Shown one piece after another: positions 42,692 through 51,931 of a DNA stretch of 64,000 nucleotides. A program made the translations under genes and the position numbers. Each line of letters begins with the position of its first letter. Within the stretch, counting starts at the first letter, position 1. The notes under the pieces are model-generated. The model saw nothing but the letters and a program-made list of their open reading frames with translations. It was not told where the DNA came from and did no database searches. Source of the stretch: JAGWRA01 sp035534615 (GTDB taxonomy: Bacteria; Acidobacteriota; Vicinamibacteria; Vicinamibacterales; CAVVIG01); the NCBI GenBank assembly GCA_035534615.1, contig DATLRO010000082.1, positions 1 through 64,000 on the forward strand, read 5' to 3'.

Positions 42692-44617
42692 TCAGGTCGC
42701 CCGCGAATCGAGCTCGTCCCAGCGCGCATACAGGTCGACCACTTCCCGATCGAGCGCGGCCAGTCGCTCGAGGGTCCGGTTGATCGCCTCCGGCGGCTCC
42801 GTGTAGAAGTCGGCACGGGCGACCCTCTCGTTCAGCTGCTGCTGTTCCGCTTCGAGCACCTCCAGGCGCGCGGGAAGCCGGGCCAGCTCACGCTGTTCGT
42901 TGTAGGAGAGCTTCTTCCGGGTGAGGGTGTCGGCGGGCGACGCCACGGCGGCGCTTCCCCCGTCCCCGCCCCGGCGACGCACCGGGCGGGGGGGCTCCAC
43001 GCCGCCGCCCGCGGCCGCGTCGGCCGCCTTCTGGCGCACCCAGTCGTCGTAGCCGCCGACCGACTCCTGCACGCGACCGTCGCCTTCGAACGCCAGGACG
43101 CTGGTGACGACGTTGTCGAGGAAGACGCGGTCGTGGCTGACCAGCAGCAGCGTGCCGGTCCATTCGGCCAGCTGTGCCTCGAGCAGCTCGAGCGTTTCGA
43201 GATCGAGATCGTTGGTCGGCTCGTCCAGCACCAGCACGTTCGCCGGCCGCGTGAACAGCCGCGCGAGCAGCAGCCGGTTGCGCTCGCCGCCCGACAGCGC
43301 CTTCACGGGCGACCGCGCCCGTTCCGGCGGGAACAGGAAATCGCGCAGGTAGCCGTGCACGTGGCGCGGCTGGCCGTTGACCGTCACCGTCTCGTTGCCG
43401 TCCCCGACCGTGTCGAACACCGTCCGTTCCGGGTCGAGCTGTTCGCGCTGCTGGTCGTAGTAGGCGACCAGCACGTTCGCCCCCTGCCGCACGACCCCGG
43501 TGTCCGGCGCGATCTCTCCCAGCAGCAGCCTCAGCAGGGTCGTCTTGCCGGCGCCGTTCGGGCCGATGAGGCCGATCCGGTCGCCGCGCACGACGCGGGT
43601 CGAGAAGTCGCGGATCACGGGGGTGCCATCGAACGCCTTGCTGACGTGCTCCGCTTCGAAGACCATCTGCCCCGACCGCTCCGCCTGTTCGACCTGGAGA
43701 CGGACCGTTCCGATCTGCTCCCGGCGCGCGGCCCGTTCGGCGCGCATCGCCATCAGCGCGCGGACGCGCCCCTCGTTGCGCGTCCGCCTGGCCTTGATCC
43801 CCTGGCGGAGCCACGCCTCTTCCCCGGCCAGCCGCTTGTCGAACTTCGCCTGGTGCACCGCTTCGCTCGCCAGCCACTCTTCCTTCTTGCGCAGGAACGT
43901 CTCGTAATCGCCCGGCCACGACGTCAGGCGGCCGCGATCGAGCTCCACGATGCGCGTCGCGAGGCGCTGGAGGAAGGCGCGGTCGTGGGTGACGAAGACC
44001 ACGGCGCCCGGATATTCACCGAGGAAGCGTTCGAGCCAGAGAATGGCGTCGATGTCCAGGTGGTTCGTCGGCTCGTCCAGCAGCAGCAGGTCCGGCTGGG
44101 CGACCAGCGCGCGGGCGAGCAGCACGCGGCGGCGCCAGCCGCCCGAGAGCGTGTCGACCACCGCGTCGGCCTGCAGGCCGAGACGGTCCAGGATCAGTTC
44201 GACGCGCTGCTCGAGGCGCCAGCCGTCCTTCTCGTCGAGCTCGTGCTGGAGGCGGCCCAGCCGTTCCATCAGCGCCGGCGTCGCCTCCGCGGCCAGCTCG
44301 CTCGCCGTGTGGTGGTAGGCGCGGACCAGGTCGCTGAGGTCGCCGAGCCCGTCCGCCACGATGTCGAACACCGGGCGGTCGGCCGACAATGGCACGTCCT
44401 GGACGAGGCGGGCGACACGCGTGCCCGGCTGTCGCCAGAGCGTGCCGGTGTCGGGCGGCAGCTCGCCGCTGACGATCTGGAGGAGCGTGGACTTGCCGGC
44501 GCCGTTCCGCCCGAGCACGCAGACGCGCTCGCCCGGCTCGATCTGGAGGCTGACCTCGTCCAGCAGCGGCAGGTGTCCAAAGGCGACGGAGACATGGTCG
44601 AGCGCGACGAGCGGCAT
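42692..44617 (-). CDS. uup: ABC-F ATPase, Uup-like
   Basis: A 641-residue soluble protein with two ABC domains in tandem and no membrane part, of the ABC-F class that acts on ribosomes. The Walker A motifs are GRNGAGKST (near 35) and GPNGAGKTT (near 345). Signatures are LSGGWRRRV and LSGGERNRL, each followed by a Walker B with DEPTNHLD or DEPTNDLD. The P-site tRNA-interaction linker has RRTRNEGRVRALMAMR near 285. The C-terminal 75 residues form a charged coiled coil (from TRKKLSYNEQRELARL), diagnostic of Uup. It diverges from a second ABC-F gene 190 bp away. Confidence 0.9.
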   Translation of the reverse strand: MPLVALDHVSVAFGHLPLLDEVSLQIEPGERVCVLGRNGAGKSTLLQIVSGELPPDTGTLWRQPGTRVARLVQDVPLSADRPVFDIVADGLGDLSDLVRAYHHTASELAAEATPALMERLGRLQHELDEKDGWRLEQRVELILDRLGLQADAVVDTLSGGWRRRVLLARALVAQPDLLLLDEPTNHLDIDAILWLERFLGEYPGAVVFVTHDRAFLQRLATRIVELDRGRLTSWPGDYETFLRKKEEWLASEAVHQAKFDKRLAGEEAWLRQGIKARRTRNEGRVRALMAMRAERAARREQIGTVRLQVEQAERSGQMVFEAEHVSKAFDGTPVIRDFSTRVVRGDRIGLIGPNGAGKTTLLRLLLGEIAPDTGVVRQGANVLVAYYDQQREQLDPERTVFDTVGDGNETVTVNGQPRHVHGYLRDFLFPPERARSPVKALSGGERNRLLLARLFTRPANVLVLDEPTNDLDLETLELLEAQLAEWTGTLLLVSHDRVFLDNVVTSVLAFEGDGRVQESVGGYDDWVRQKAADAAAGGGVEPPRPVRRRGGDGGSAAVASPADTLTRKKLSYNEQRELARLPARLEVLEAEQQQLNERVARADFYTEPPEAINRTLERLAALDREVVDLYARWDELDSRAT

Positions 44618-44735
44618 CCCGAACAAGGTACCGCGGAAGCGGGAACCTGTCCAACGCCCGGGGGCCCGGGCCGCGCCCGGCCGGCAGATGACCCGGCAGG
44701 GCCGGGCGGCCGGGCCGGGCGGCACGGGCCCATGG

Positions 44736-44741
44736 TAGAAT
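44736..44741 (+). promoter_or_regulatory. Possible -10 box (TAGAAT) before the YbiT-like gene
   Basis: TAGAAT in the gap between the two divergent ABC-F genes, 67 bp before the start at 44808. The -35 position is GC-rich and unconvincing. Confidence 0.3.
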
Positions 44742-44807
44742 AGAGAGTTCATCCTGTCATGTTTCGGTCCGGCGTACGGGCGCCAGCGGGGAGCGCAGGT
44801 TCTTCAG

Positions 44808-46406
44808 ATGATCTCGGTCAACAACATCTCGATGCGGTACGGCTCGAAGATTCTCTTCGAGGACGTCACCACCACCTTCAACACCGGCCGGCGGTACGGC
44901 CTCACCGGGCCGAACGGCGCCGGGAAGTCGACCTTCATGAAGCTGCTGACCGGCGAGCTGACGCCGCAGCGCGGCACGGTCGTCCGGCCGCAGAAGGTCG
45001 GCGTCCTGCGCCAGGACCAGTTCGCCTTCGACCGCTTCCGCGTCGTCGACACCGTCGTCATGGGCAACGCACGGCTGTGGAGCGCCCTCGAGGAGCGCGA
45101 GCGGCTCTACGCCAGGGACGCGATGACCGAGGAAGACGGGATGCGCCTCGGCGAGCTCGAGGGCATCGTCGGCGAGGAGGACGGCTACACCGCCGAGAGC
45201 GACGCCGCCATCCTGCTCCAGGGGCTCGACATTCCGGACGACCTGCACGGGCGGACGATGGCCGAGCTGCAGGGCGGCCAGAAGGTCCGCGTCCTGCTGG
45301 CCCAGGCGCTGTTCGGCCATCCACAGGCGCTGCTGCTGGACGAGCCGACCAACCACCTCGACCTCGACTCAATCCACTGGCTGAAGGATTTCCTCGTTCA
45401 CTACGACGGCACCCTCATCGTCATCTCGCACGACCGCCACTTCCTGAACGCCGTCTGCACGCACACGGCCGACATCGACTACGAGACGATCATCACCTAC
45501 TCGGGCGGCTACGACGACATGGTGGTCGCCAAGACGCAGACCCGCTCGCGCATCGAAGCGGAGAACGCGCAGCGGGAGAAGAAGATTGCCCAGCTCAACG
45601 ACTTCATCGCCCGCTTCGCCGCCGGCACCCGCGCCAGCCAGGTGACCTCGCGCCGCAAGGAAGTCGAACGCCTGCAGACGACGGAGCTGGCCCGATCGAA
45701 CATTCAGCGCCCCTACATCAAGTTCACGATGAACCGCCCGTCGGGCCGCACGCCGCTCGAATTCGAGGGGATCGTCAAGGGCTACAACGGCACGCCGGTC
45801 ATCTCCGGGTTCGCCGCGCAGGTCCACCGGGGCGACAAGATCGTGCTCGTCGGCCGCAACGGTCTCGGCAAGACGACGCTGCTGAAAGCGCTCCTCGCCG
45901 ACGCCCCGAACCTGCCGGCCTCGCCGGCCGACATCGACGGCGGAACGGTCCGCTGGGGCCACGAAGCGTCCATCGGCTACTTCCCGCAGGACCACACCGG
46001 CGTCATCGACAAGGGCCTGACGGTCGTCGAATGGCTGCACCGGTTCGATCCGGGCGCGTCGCGGCAGGACATCCACGGCCTGCTCGGCCAGATGCTGTTC
46101 AGCGGCGAAGACGGCTACAAGCCGACCGACGGGCTGTCGGGCGGCGAAACCGCCCGGCTGCTGTTCTGCCGGATCATGCTGCAGAAGCCGAACATCCTCG
46201 TGCTGGACGAGCCGACGAACCACCTCGACCTGGAATCGATCAACGCCCTGAACGTCGCGCTGCAGAAGTTCGAGGGCACGGTGCTGCTGGTCACCCACGA
46301 TCAGGACGTGATGGAGGAAGTCGGCACCCGCGTCTGGCACTTCCGGCAGGAGGGGATCCACGACTTCAAGGGAAGCTACGAAGAGTTCTCCGCCTCGCTC
46401 GTCTGA
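44808..46406 (+). CDS. ybiT: ABC-F ATPase, YbiT-like
   Basis: A 532-residue ribosome-associated ABC-F protein with two ABC domains: Walker A GPNGAGKST near 35 and GRNGLGKTT near 350. Signatures are LQGGQKVRV (a changed first position relative to LSGGQ) and LSGGETARL, with DEPTNHLDLDS and DEPTNHLDLES. The interdomain linker has RFAAGTRASQVTSRRKEVERLQ near 265, as in YbiT. There is no C-terminal extension. The start MISVNNISMRYGSKILFED follows family N-termini. It would act in translation, perhaps on stalled ribosomes; specific targets cannot be read here. Confidence 0.9.
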   Translation: MISVNNISMRYGSKILFEDVTTTFNTGRRYGLTGPNGAGKSTFMKLLTGELTPQRGTVVRPQKVGVLRQDQFAFDRFRVVDTVVMGNARLWSALEERERLYARDAMTEEDGMRLGELEGIVGEEDGYTAESDAAILLQGLDIPDDLHGRTMAELQGGQKVRVLLAQALFGHPQALLLDEPTNHLDLDSIHWLKDFLVHYDGTLIVISHDRHFLNAVCTHTADIDYETIITYSGGYDDMVVAKTQTRSRIEAENAQREKKIAQLNDFIARFAAGTRASQVTSRRKEVERLQTTELARSNIQRPYIKFTMNRPSGRTPLEFEGIVKGYNGTPVISGFAAQVHRGDKIVLVGRNGLGKTTLLKALLADAPNLPASPADIDGGTVRWGHEASIGYFPQDHTGVIDKGLTVVEWLHRFDPGASRQDIHGLLGQMLFSGEDGYKPTDGLSGGETARLLFCRIMLQKPNILVLDEPTNHLDLESINALNVALQKFEGTVLLVTHDQDVMEEVGTRVWHFRQEGIHDFKGSYEEFSASLV

Positions 46407-46466
46407 GCCGCCGCCCGTCCTGCAATGGGCGTCGCGGGCCGGGCGAAGAGAGGGCCCGGAGCGGCC

Positions 46467-46892
46467 ATGCCCGAACTGACCGTCCTCTACGACGGCGCCT
46501 GCAGCCTGTGCCGCGCGAGCGCGATGCGGCTGCGGCAGCTCGACCGCGGCGGTCGCGTCGAGCTGCTCGACCTGCACCGGCCGGACGTCGCCGCCCGCTT
46601 TCCGCAGGTGGATCGCCAGGAGGCGCTCCGGTGGATGCAGGCGGTCGATCCCCACGGCCGCGTCTATTCGGGCGCCGATGCCTGGGCGCGCATCGGCCTC
46701 ACCCTGCCGGGCTGGAGGCTGATCGCCTGGCTCCTGCTGGTGCCCGGCATTCACTTCGCCGCCCGCCAGGCCTACGCCTGGGTCGCGCGCAACCGCTACC
46801 GCTGGAACCACGATCTGTGCGCCGACGGCTCGTGCGCCGTCCACCTCGGCCAGCCGCCCCCGCCCTCCGACCGGCCGGCAGACCCGCACTAG
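46467..46892 (+). CDS. DCC-family (DUF393) thiol-disulfide oxidoreductase-like protein
   Basis: A 141-residue protein with the DUF393 hallmark YDGACSLCRASAMRL: D9, C12 and C15 form the D-x-x-C-x-x-C motif. The segment DPHGRVYSGADAWARI near 70 is also typical. A hydrophobic stretch at about 90-108 may lie on or in the membrane. The real redox role of this family is poorly known. It lies 63 bp before the lipase-maturation-factor-like gene, and this pairing (DUF393 plus LMF/HTTM-type membrane protein) suggests a joint function. Confidence 0.85.
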   Translation: MPELTVLYDGACSLCRASAMRLRQLDRGGRVELLDLHRPDVAARFPQVDRQEALRWMQAVDPHGRVYSGADAWARIGLTLPGWRLIAWLLLVPGIHFAARQAYAWVARNRYRWNHDLCADGSCAVHLGQPPPPSDRPADPH

Positions 46893-46938
46893 CCCGGCAA
46901 GGCCGTCCGCGGCCCGCACCGCGCGTCCCCGGCTTCCC

Positions 46939-46944
46939 TATAAT
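46939..46944 (+). promoter_or_regulatory. TATAAT box immediately before the LMF-like gene
   Basis: A perfect TATAAT lies 11 nt before the ATG at 46956. If used, it would give a leaderless or very short leader transcript. No -35 box is clear. Confidence 0.35.
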
Positions 46945-46955
46945 GGCGGTCGCCG

Positions 46956-48596
46956 ATGCCTGTCGCGGCCGCGTTCCGCTGGCTGTTCGATTCCAGAGAC
47001 GGCGCCTCGAGCCGCCTGCTGCCCCGCTGGCTGTTCCTGCGCGCGCTCGGCCTGATCTACTGCTCCGCCTTCTTCGCGCTTCTCTTTCAGGTGCGCGGGC
47101 TGATCGGCGCGGACGGCATCCTGCCGGCGCGGGCCTACCTGCCGGCGGTCGCCCGCTCGCTCGGCGACGCCCGCCTCTGGTTCGCCCCGACCCTGCTCTG
47201 GCTCTCGAGCGGCAACGCGATGCTGATGGCGATCTGCGGGCTCGGCGCCATCGCGTCGCTGCTGCTCGTGGCCAATCTGTGGCCGCGCGGCATGCTGGCG
47301 ATCTGCTTCGCCTGCTTCCTGTCGTTCGTCGCCGCCGCGCAGGACTTCTCCGCCTATCAGTCGGACGGAATGCTGCTGGCGGCCGGCTTCCTCGCGTTCT
47401 TCTTCGCCCCGCCAGGATTCCGGCCCGGCTGGGGCGAAGCGCACCCGCCGTCGCGCGCCACGCTGTTCCTGCTCCAGTGGGAATGGTTCCGGATCTACTT
47501 CGAGTCGGGCATCGCCAAGATCACCGGCGACCGGGAATGGCGTCGCCTGACGGCCATGGATCGGTACTACCAGAATGGTCCGCTGCCGACCTGGATCGGC
47601 TGGTACGCCCAGCATCTGCCGCACTGGTTCCAGGCCGCGACGACGCTGGCGACGCTCGTGCTCGAGCTGGTGGTGGTGCTGCTCCTCTTCGCACCCCGCC
47701 GCTTCCGCCTCGCCTGCTTCTTCATCGTCACGGGCTGGCAGGCGGGCGTCATTCTGACGGCCAACTACGCGTTCCTCAACTACCTGGTGCTCGTGCTCGG
47801 CGTGCTGCTCCTCGACGATGAATTCCTGGTGCGGTTCCTGCCGCGTACGTGGAAGCCGTACTTCCTCGTCTACTGCGCCGCCGCTCCTCGCAGCGGGGTG
47901 GCGACGACGGCAGAGGGCGACACGGGACCACCGGGTGCGCCCGACGCCGCGGACGCCGGCCTGCCGCGCGGCGCAGCGGTTCTGAGAAGGCTGCGGCTGT
48001 CGCTGACTGGCCTTCTGCTCCTCTGGATCTTCTACGCGACATCGGCGCAGATGGCCTGGATGCTGTGGCCCGGGCTGCCGCTGCCGGCCGCGCCGGTCGA
48101 CGTGCTCGCGCCGTTCCGGATCGCCAATCAGTACGGGCTGTTCGGCCGGATGACGCGGGGGCGGTACGAAATCGAGTTCCAGGGATCGAACGACGGGCAG
48201 ACCTGGATTGCGTATCCGTTCCGCTACAAGCCGCAGGCGCTCGATGTCGCGCCGGGGATCTACGCGCCGTACCAGCCGCGTTTCGACTGGAACCTGTGGT
48301 TTGCCTCGCTCGCCTCATGGCGTGATTCGCCGTTCGTCGTCCAGACGGAGGAGCGGCTGCTGACCAGCGATCCGGACGTGCTTGCCCTGTTCGCCGGCAA
48401 TCCGTTTCCGAGCGCGCCGCCGCGTGCCGTGCGCGTCGTGCTCTGGCGATACCGGTTCACCACGATGGCCGAAAAGCGGAAGGACGGCGACTGGTGGCGC
48501 CGCACGCTGGTTGGACTGTACGCCCCCACCCTGGTGCGCGAGCCCGACGGCCGGCTGACCGTCGCGGCGTGGCCGGACGTTCCCCCGCGGGAGTGA
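46956..48596 (+). CDS. Lipase maturation factor-like membrane protein
   Basis: A 546-residue polytopic membrane protein resembling eukaryotic LMF1/LMF2 and their bacterial relatives. About eight hydrophobic segments lie between residues 20 and 380. The conserved region DFSAYQSDGMLLAAGFLAFFFAP is near 130, and LFLLQWEWFRIYFESGIAKITGD follows near 175, then WIGWYAQHLPHWFQ. The soluble C-terminal domain has FEGSNDG-like VEFQGSNDGQTW near 408 and KPYPxDxxP-like features. In animals LMF1 helps lipoprotein lipase fold; the bacterial role is unknown. The upstream DUF393 gene is a likely partner. Confidence 0.87.
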   Translation: MPVAAAFRWLFDSRDGASSRLLPRWLFLRALGLIYCSAFFALLFQVRGLIGADGILPARAYLPAVARSLGDARLWFAPTLLWLSSGNAMLMAICGLGAIASLLLVANLWPRGMLAICFACFLSFVAAAQDFSAYQSDGMLLAAGFLAFFFAPPGFRPGWGEAHPPSRATLFLLQWEWFRIYFESGIAKITGDREWRRLTAMDRYYQNGPLPTWIGWYAQHLPHWFQAATTLATLVLELVVVLLLFAPRRFRLACFFIVTGWQAGVILTANYAFLNYLVLVLGVLLLDDEFLVRFLPRTWKPYFLVYCAAAPRSGVATTAEGDTGPPGAPDAADAGLPRGAAVLRRLRLSLTGLLLLWIFYATSAQMAWMLWPGLPLPAAPVDVLAPFRIANQYGLFGRMTRGRYEIEFQGSNDGQTWIAYPFRYKPQALDVAPGIYAPYQPRFDWNLWFASLASWRDSPFVVQTEERLLTSDPDVLALFAGNPFPSAPPRAVRVVLWRYRFTTMAEKRKDGDWWRRTLVGLYAPTLVREPDGRLTVAAWPDVPPRE

Positions 48597-48659
48597 GCCG
48601 GGTCGCGGGCGCTCCCGGTGGCCGAGCGGACCGCCTCGCCTGCTCCGCGCCCCCGTTCC

Positions 48660-49370
48660 TCACCGGCTCACCTGAACGCTCAGCGGCGCCGTGAGCGAGG
48701 TCTCGACGACGCTGCCGACGAATCCCGGGTGATCGCCGGCGCTGAAATCACCCCCGACCGGCTGGCCGATCCGGAGTCGCGACGCATCGCGCCAGGGGCG
48801 CCAGCTCGCGGGCATGGTCCTGACCGCGTACACGCGGCTGCCGATCAGCACCCGATCGAACCGATATTCGACGACCGCCGGCTCCCTGCGTCCGCTGGAA
48901 CGGGCGGCGGGCGACAGCACCGTCCCGACGACGAGACTGCCGGCCGAGATGACGTCGAGGTCGCCCGCGTCGATCGAGCGGTTCAGCATCGCCTCCACCA
49001 CGTCACCCGCCCGCAGACCGGCCGGATCGACCGGCGCAATCAGGGTCAGCCACAGTACCGTGCCGGCCGGGACCGTGAGCTGCGCCACCGCCGCCGCTCC
49101 GCCATCGACCGCCGGCACCTCCCGGCCCGCGTCGATCACCTTCAGCGCGGTCACGTCGGCCCAATGCACCCTCAGGCGCCGGCGGGACGCGTCGTCAATC
49201 ACCATCATGGTCGGCGTCACCCTGGTCACCTGGCCGTGAAGGAAGTCGCCGTTCCGGATCGTCAGCGCCACCTGATCGCCCGGCCGCACCGCGGCGGAGC
49301 CTGACGTGGCCGCGCGCCGGCAGCCCGCCAGCACGATCACCAGGCCAAGGCAGATTGCATGTCGCCACAT
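48660..49370 (-). CDS. Lipoprotein of unknown function
   Basis: A 236-residue predicted lipoprotein. The N-terminus MWRHAICLGLVIVLAGC has a lipobox (LAGC), with the cysteine at residue 17 expected to be lipidated. A GGAGGGCGGT site precedes the ATG at 49370. Residues about 30-75 resemble a small beta-barrel (GDQVALTIRNGDFLHGQVTRVTPTMMVIDD). The rest looks beta-rich, with VPAGTVLWLTLIAPVD and similar stretches that recall secreted conjugation/anchoring beta domains, but no family is certain. Confidence 0.7.
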   Translation of the reverse strand: MWRHAICLGLVIVLAGCRRAATSGSAAVRPGDQVALTIRNGDFLHGQVTRVTPTMMVIDDASRRRLRVHWADVTALKVIDAGREVPAVDGGAAAVAQLTVPAGTVLWLTLIAPVDPAGLRAGDVVEAMLNRSIDAGDLDVISAGSLVVGTVLSPAARSSGRREPAVVEYRFDRVLIGSRVYAVRTMPASWRPWRDASRLRIGQPVGGDFSAGDHPGFVGSVVETSLTAPLSVQVSR

Positions 49371-49891
49371 ACCGCCCTCCCACCGTGCCGTGTTCGCGAA
49401 CGCTGCGAGCACGGCACGTGTCGCCTCTCGCAATGGATGTGCCGGGGCCTTCCTCCGCTGGAGGGCGGTACCGTCGCCCGAAGTCACGTCGCGGCGGGTC
49501 AGAACGTCTGTGGCCGGCAATTTCTTCCTCCTGGAAACGGCGCGATACCAGGTGTCGGCTCGCCCCTGACGCCACGCCGCTTCGCGCGCTTCCGGAGCGC
49601 TCCTGTCTGCGCCGTGCGGCCAACGTCAGGAGAATGGTGCGGTTGGACAGCAAACGACGAGCGGCCGGCCCCTCGAGAGCCGGGGATCCCTCGGGGTCCC
49701 AGCGCCGGCCGCTCTTCGGCCCTGTCGTGCAGATGTCATGCCGCGCGGCCACGGAGCCGCCTGGCTGCAGCGCCGCCGGCGGCACTTCGGACTCGATTGG
49801 CCCGAGGTGGAGGCGGCAGCATCGTCCGTCGTATGATCGGGCACGATCAGCGGCGGGCCGATTCGCCCGTCGCGCACCACGGACCGCCCTG
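49371..49891. other. 521-bp divergent intergenic region
   Basis: Lies between the minus-strand lipoprotein gene and the plus-strand aldolase gene and must hold both promoters. A TATGAT at 49832-49837 could be the -10 box of the aldolase gene. I see no convincing small gene. Confidence 0.4.
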
Positions 49892-50668
49892 ATGACGCTT
49901 CCCGAACGGCTGCGCACCGGATCCCCGCTCGTCACGACCTTCTCGATGATCGCCTCACCGATGATCGTCGAGCTGCTGGCCCGCGCCGGCTTCGACGCGG
50001 TGGTGCTCGATGCCGAGCACGGGCCGCTCGGTCCCGAGAGCCTGAACGTCCTGATTCCGGCCGCGCGCGCCGCGAACCTGCCGCCGATCGTCCGCGTGCG
50101 GGCCAACGAACCCTCGCTCATCGGGGCGGCGCTCGACGTCGGCGCGGCCGGGGTCATCGTGCCGCAGATCGAGTCGGCGGCGGCCGCGGCCGCGGCGGTG
50201 TCGGCCGCGCGGTTCGCACCGGACGGCCGGCGCGGCGTCAACCCGTACGTGCGCGCCGCCGGCTACGCCGCCGGGGTGGAGTGGTACCCGCAGGCCAACC
50301 GCGAGACGGCGGTGCTGGTGATGGTGGAAGGGGCCGCGGGCATCGCGGCGCTGCCGGAGATCCTGGCGGTGCCGGGGCTCGACGGCATCTTCATCGGCCC
50401 GTTCGATCTGTCGCAGGCGCTCGGCCGGCCGGGCGACGTGGAGCATCCGGAGGTGGTCGCGCGCGTGACCGCCATCGTGGCGGCCGCGCAGGCGCGACAC
50501 GTCGCCACCGGCATCTTCGCGCCGACGCCAGCGCTGGCCCGGCGGTGGCTGGATCTCGGCGTGCGGCTGGTGGCGGTCAGCTTCGACACGGCGCTCGCGC
50601 TCGACGGCTTCCGGGCCGCGCGGCAGGCGGTGCGCGGCCCCGGCGACACGCCGCGCGTCCTGCCGTGA
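49892..50668 (+). CDS. HpcH/HpaI-family aldolase
   Basis: A 258-residue class II pyruvate aldolase of the type that splits 4-hydroxy-2-oxo-acids or 5-keto-4-deoxyglucarate. The family fold is clear: FSMIASPMIVELLARAGFDAVVLDAEHGPL at 17-46, PPIVRVRANEP near 65, GVIVPQIESAA near 86 (metal-binding Glu), and GIFIGPFDLSQALG near 170 (metal-binding Asp). It is short of any neighbours from one pathway, so the exact substrate stays open. Confidence 0.88.
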   Translation: MTLPERLRTGSPLVTTFSMIASPMIVELLARAGFDAVVLDAEHGPLGPESLNVLIPAARAANLPPIVRVRANEPSLIGAALDVGAAGVIVPQIESAAAAAAAVSAARFAPDGRRGVNPYVRAAGYAAGVEWYPQANRETAVLVMVEGAAGIAALPEILAVPGLDGIFIGPFDLSQALGRPGDVEHPEVVARVTAIVAAAQARHVATGIFAPTPALARRWLDLGVRLVAVSFDTALALDGFRAARQAVRGPGDTPRVLP

Positions 50669-50709
50669 CCGGGCCGCTCGGGCCGCGGACGGGTGGGCGC
50701 CGCTCCAGC

Positions 50710-50743
50710 AAAAAGGGGCGCGAGGCTTGCGCCCCGCGCCCCT
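50710..50743 (-). terminator. Intrinsic terminator of the MBL-fold gene
   Basis: On the minus strand a hairpin with nine-base outer arms (AGGGGCGCG / CGCGCCCCT, 50714-50722 and 50735-50743) is followed by TTTTT (50714-50710). It lies about 25 bp past the stop of the MBL-fold gene. It is the best textbook terminator in the window. Confidence 0.75.
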
Positions 50744-50768
50744 GCTCCGCCTCGCGTCGAGGAACGAC

Positions 50769-51716
50769 CTACTTCGTGAACTGCCCGTTCAACTCCATGT
50801 AGACGCGCTTGACCGCGACGTTGCCCAGCGGTCCCGACATCGGCCACGACGCGTACGGCCCCCACTTGACCTGCTTCAGCGCCTGGTCCAGGGTGAGCCC
50901 CTTCTTGTGCAGGGCGGTCACGTCCTTGATGACATAGGCCATGGAGGTCACGAACTGCTCGAAGTCCCGGCGCGACTGCGGACCGGCGATGATCCGGCCG
51001 TGCGCCGGCACGTAGGTCCGCACCTGCTTCATCGCCAGCAGCTTCCTCGCCGTGGCCAGCCACTCGGTCGGCACCGCCGAGCGCATGGCCGGGAAGACGT
51101 GATTCAGGTACACCTCGCTCGTTGCCATGATCCGCTCTTTCGGCAGGTATATCTCGAGGTCGCCGCCGGTATGCCCCGGCCCCACGAACATGATCTCGAC
51201 CTTCTCCCCACCAAGATCCAGCACCTTCTCGTGCGGCACGAGGACGGCATCGGCCGGCAGCTTCCACGAGCCGGGCTTGAAGCGGGGCGAGGCCTCCTCC
51301 TTCTCCAGTATCGCCTTCGAGATCGGGCTGATGTAGAAGGTCACACCGGCGGGATAGGCATCGTCGCCCCCGGTGTGGTCGCCATGGTTCGAGCCGATGA
51401 CGACCCACTTGATGGGCTTGGGCGTGATCTTCGCGATCTCGTCCACGATCTCCTTCGTCGCGGCCGGATTCCCCATGCCGTCAGTCACCAGCACGCCGTC
51501 CTTCGTCACGACGAACATCACACCGGTACTGAAAAGGCCGCGATCGATCGACTGCATTTCTTCATAGCCGTATACGTTCGGCGCGAGCTTCGTGAGACGG
51601 GGGTAGCCCGGTTTCGGCACGGACACACTCGCAGCCGACGGGGCCTGCGCGGCGGCCGGCGCCGCCACCAGCGCCAGGCAGGCCAGCGCGAGAAGACCAT
51701 TGCTGAGTTGCTTCAT
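50769..51716 (-). CDS. Secreted metallo-beta-lactamase-fold protein with altered metal site
   Basis: A 315-residue exported protein with a signal peptide at residues 1-24 and the MBL fold from about residue 40. The usual HxHxDH motif reads S109-N-H111-G-D113-H114, so the first histidine is replaced by serine. Later ligand histidines are present: H182 in VGPGHTGGD and H239 in VPAHGRI. The usual bridging aspartate region reads ATSEVYLN. A single-metal or altered site is likely. The pattern resembles quinoprotein-relay-type secreted MBL proteins, not classical beta-lactamases. The ATG at 51716 gives a clean signal peptide. A strong terminator follows. Confidence 0.85.
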   Translation of the reverse strand: MKQLSNGLLALACLALVAAPAAAQAPSAASVSVPKPGYPRLTKLAPNVYGYEEMQSIDRGLFSTGVMFVVTKDGVLVTDGMGNPAATKEIVDEIAKITPKPIKWVVIGSNHGDHTGGDDAYPAGVTFYISPISKAILEKEEASPRFKPGSWKLPADAVLVPHEKVLDLGGEKVEIMFVGPGHTGGDLEIYLPKERIMATSEVYLNHVFPAMRSAVPTEWLATARKLLAMKQVRTYVPAHGRIIAGPQSRRDFEQFVTSMAYVIKDVTALHKKGLTLDQALKQVKWGPYASWPMSGPLGNVAVKRVYMELNGQFTK

Positions 51717-51931
51717 GACGGATGCTCTCCTGGGTCGACGGAACATGCAGAATGACCAACCGCCGGATATTACCGGTCTGGAGGGAACTGTCAAGCGGGA
51801 GGGGGCCGTCCGCGGGCGGCGGCAAAACACACGGGCCTGCCCGCGACAGGCCCGTGTCGAGCGTCCAAAGGTTCATCGCCGTCCGGCCGGCGCTCTCGAC
51901 CGGCAAGGCCGGGCGGACCGGGCGGACATCA

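Noticed and set aside
50769..51716. A true beta-lactamase resistance gene
   Set aside because: The metal motif is altered and the protein resembles general secreted MBL-fold proteins.
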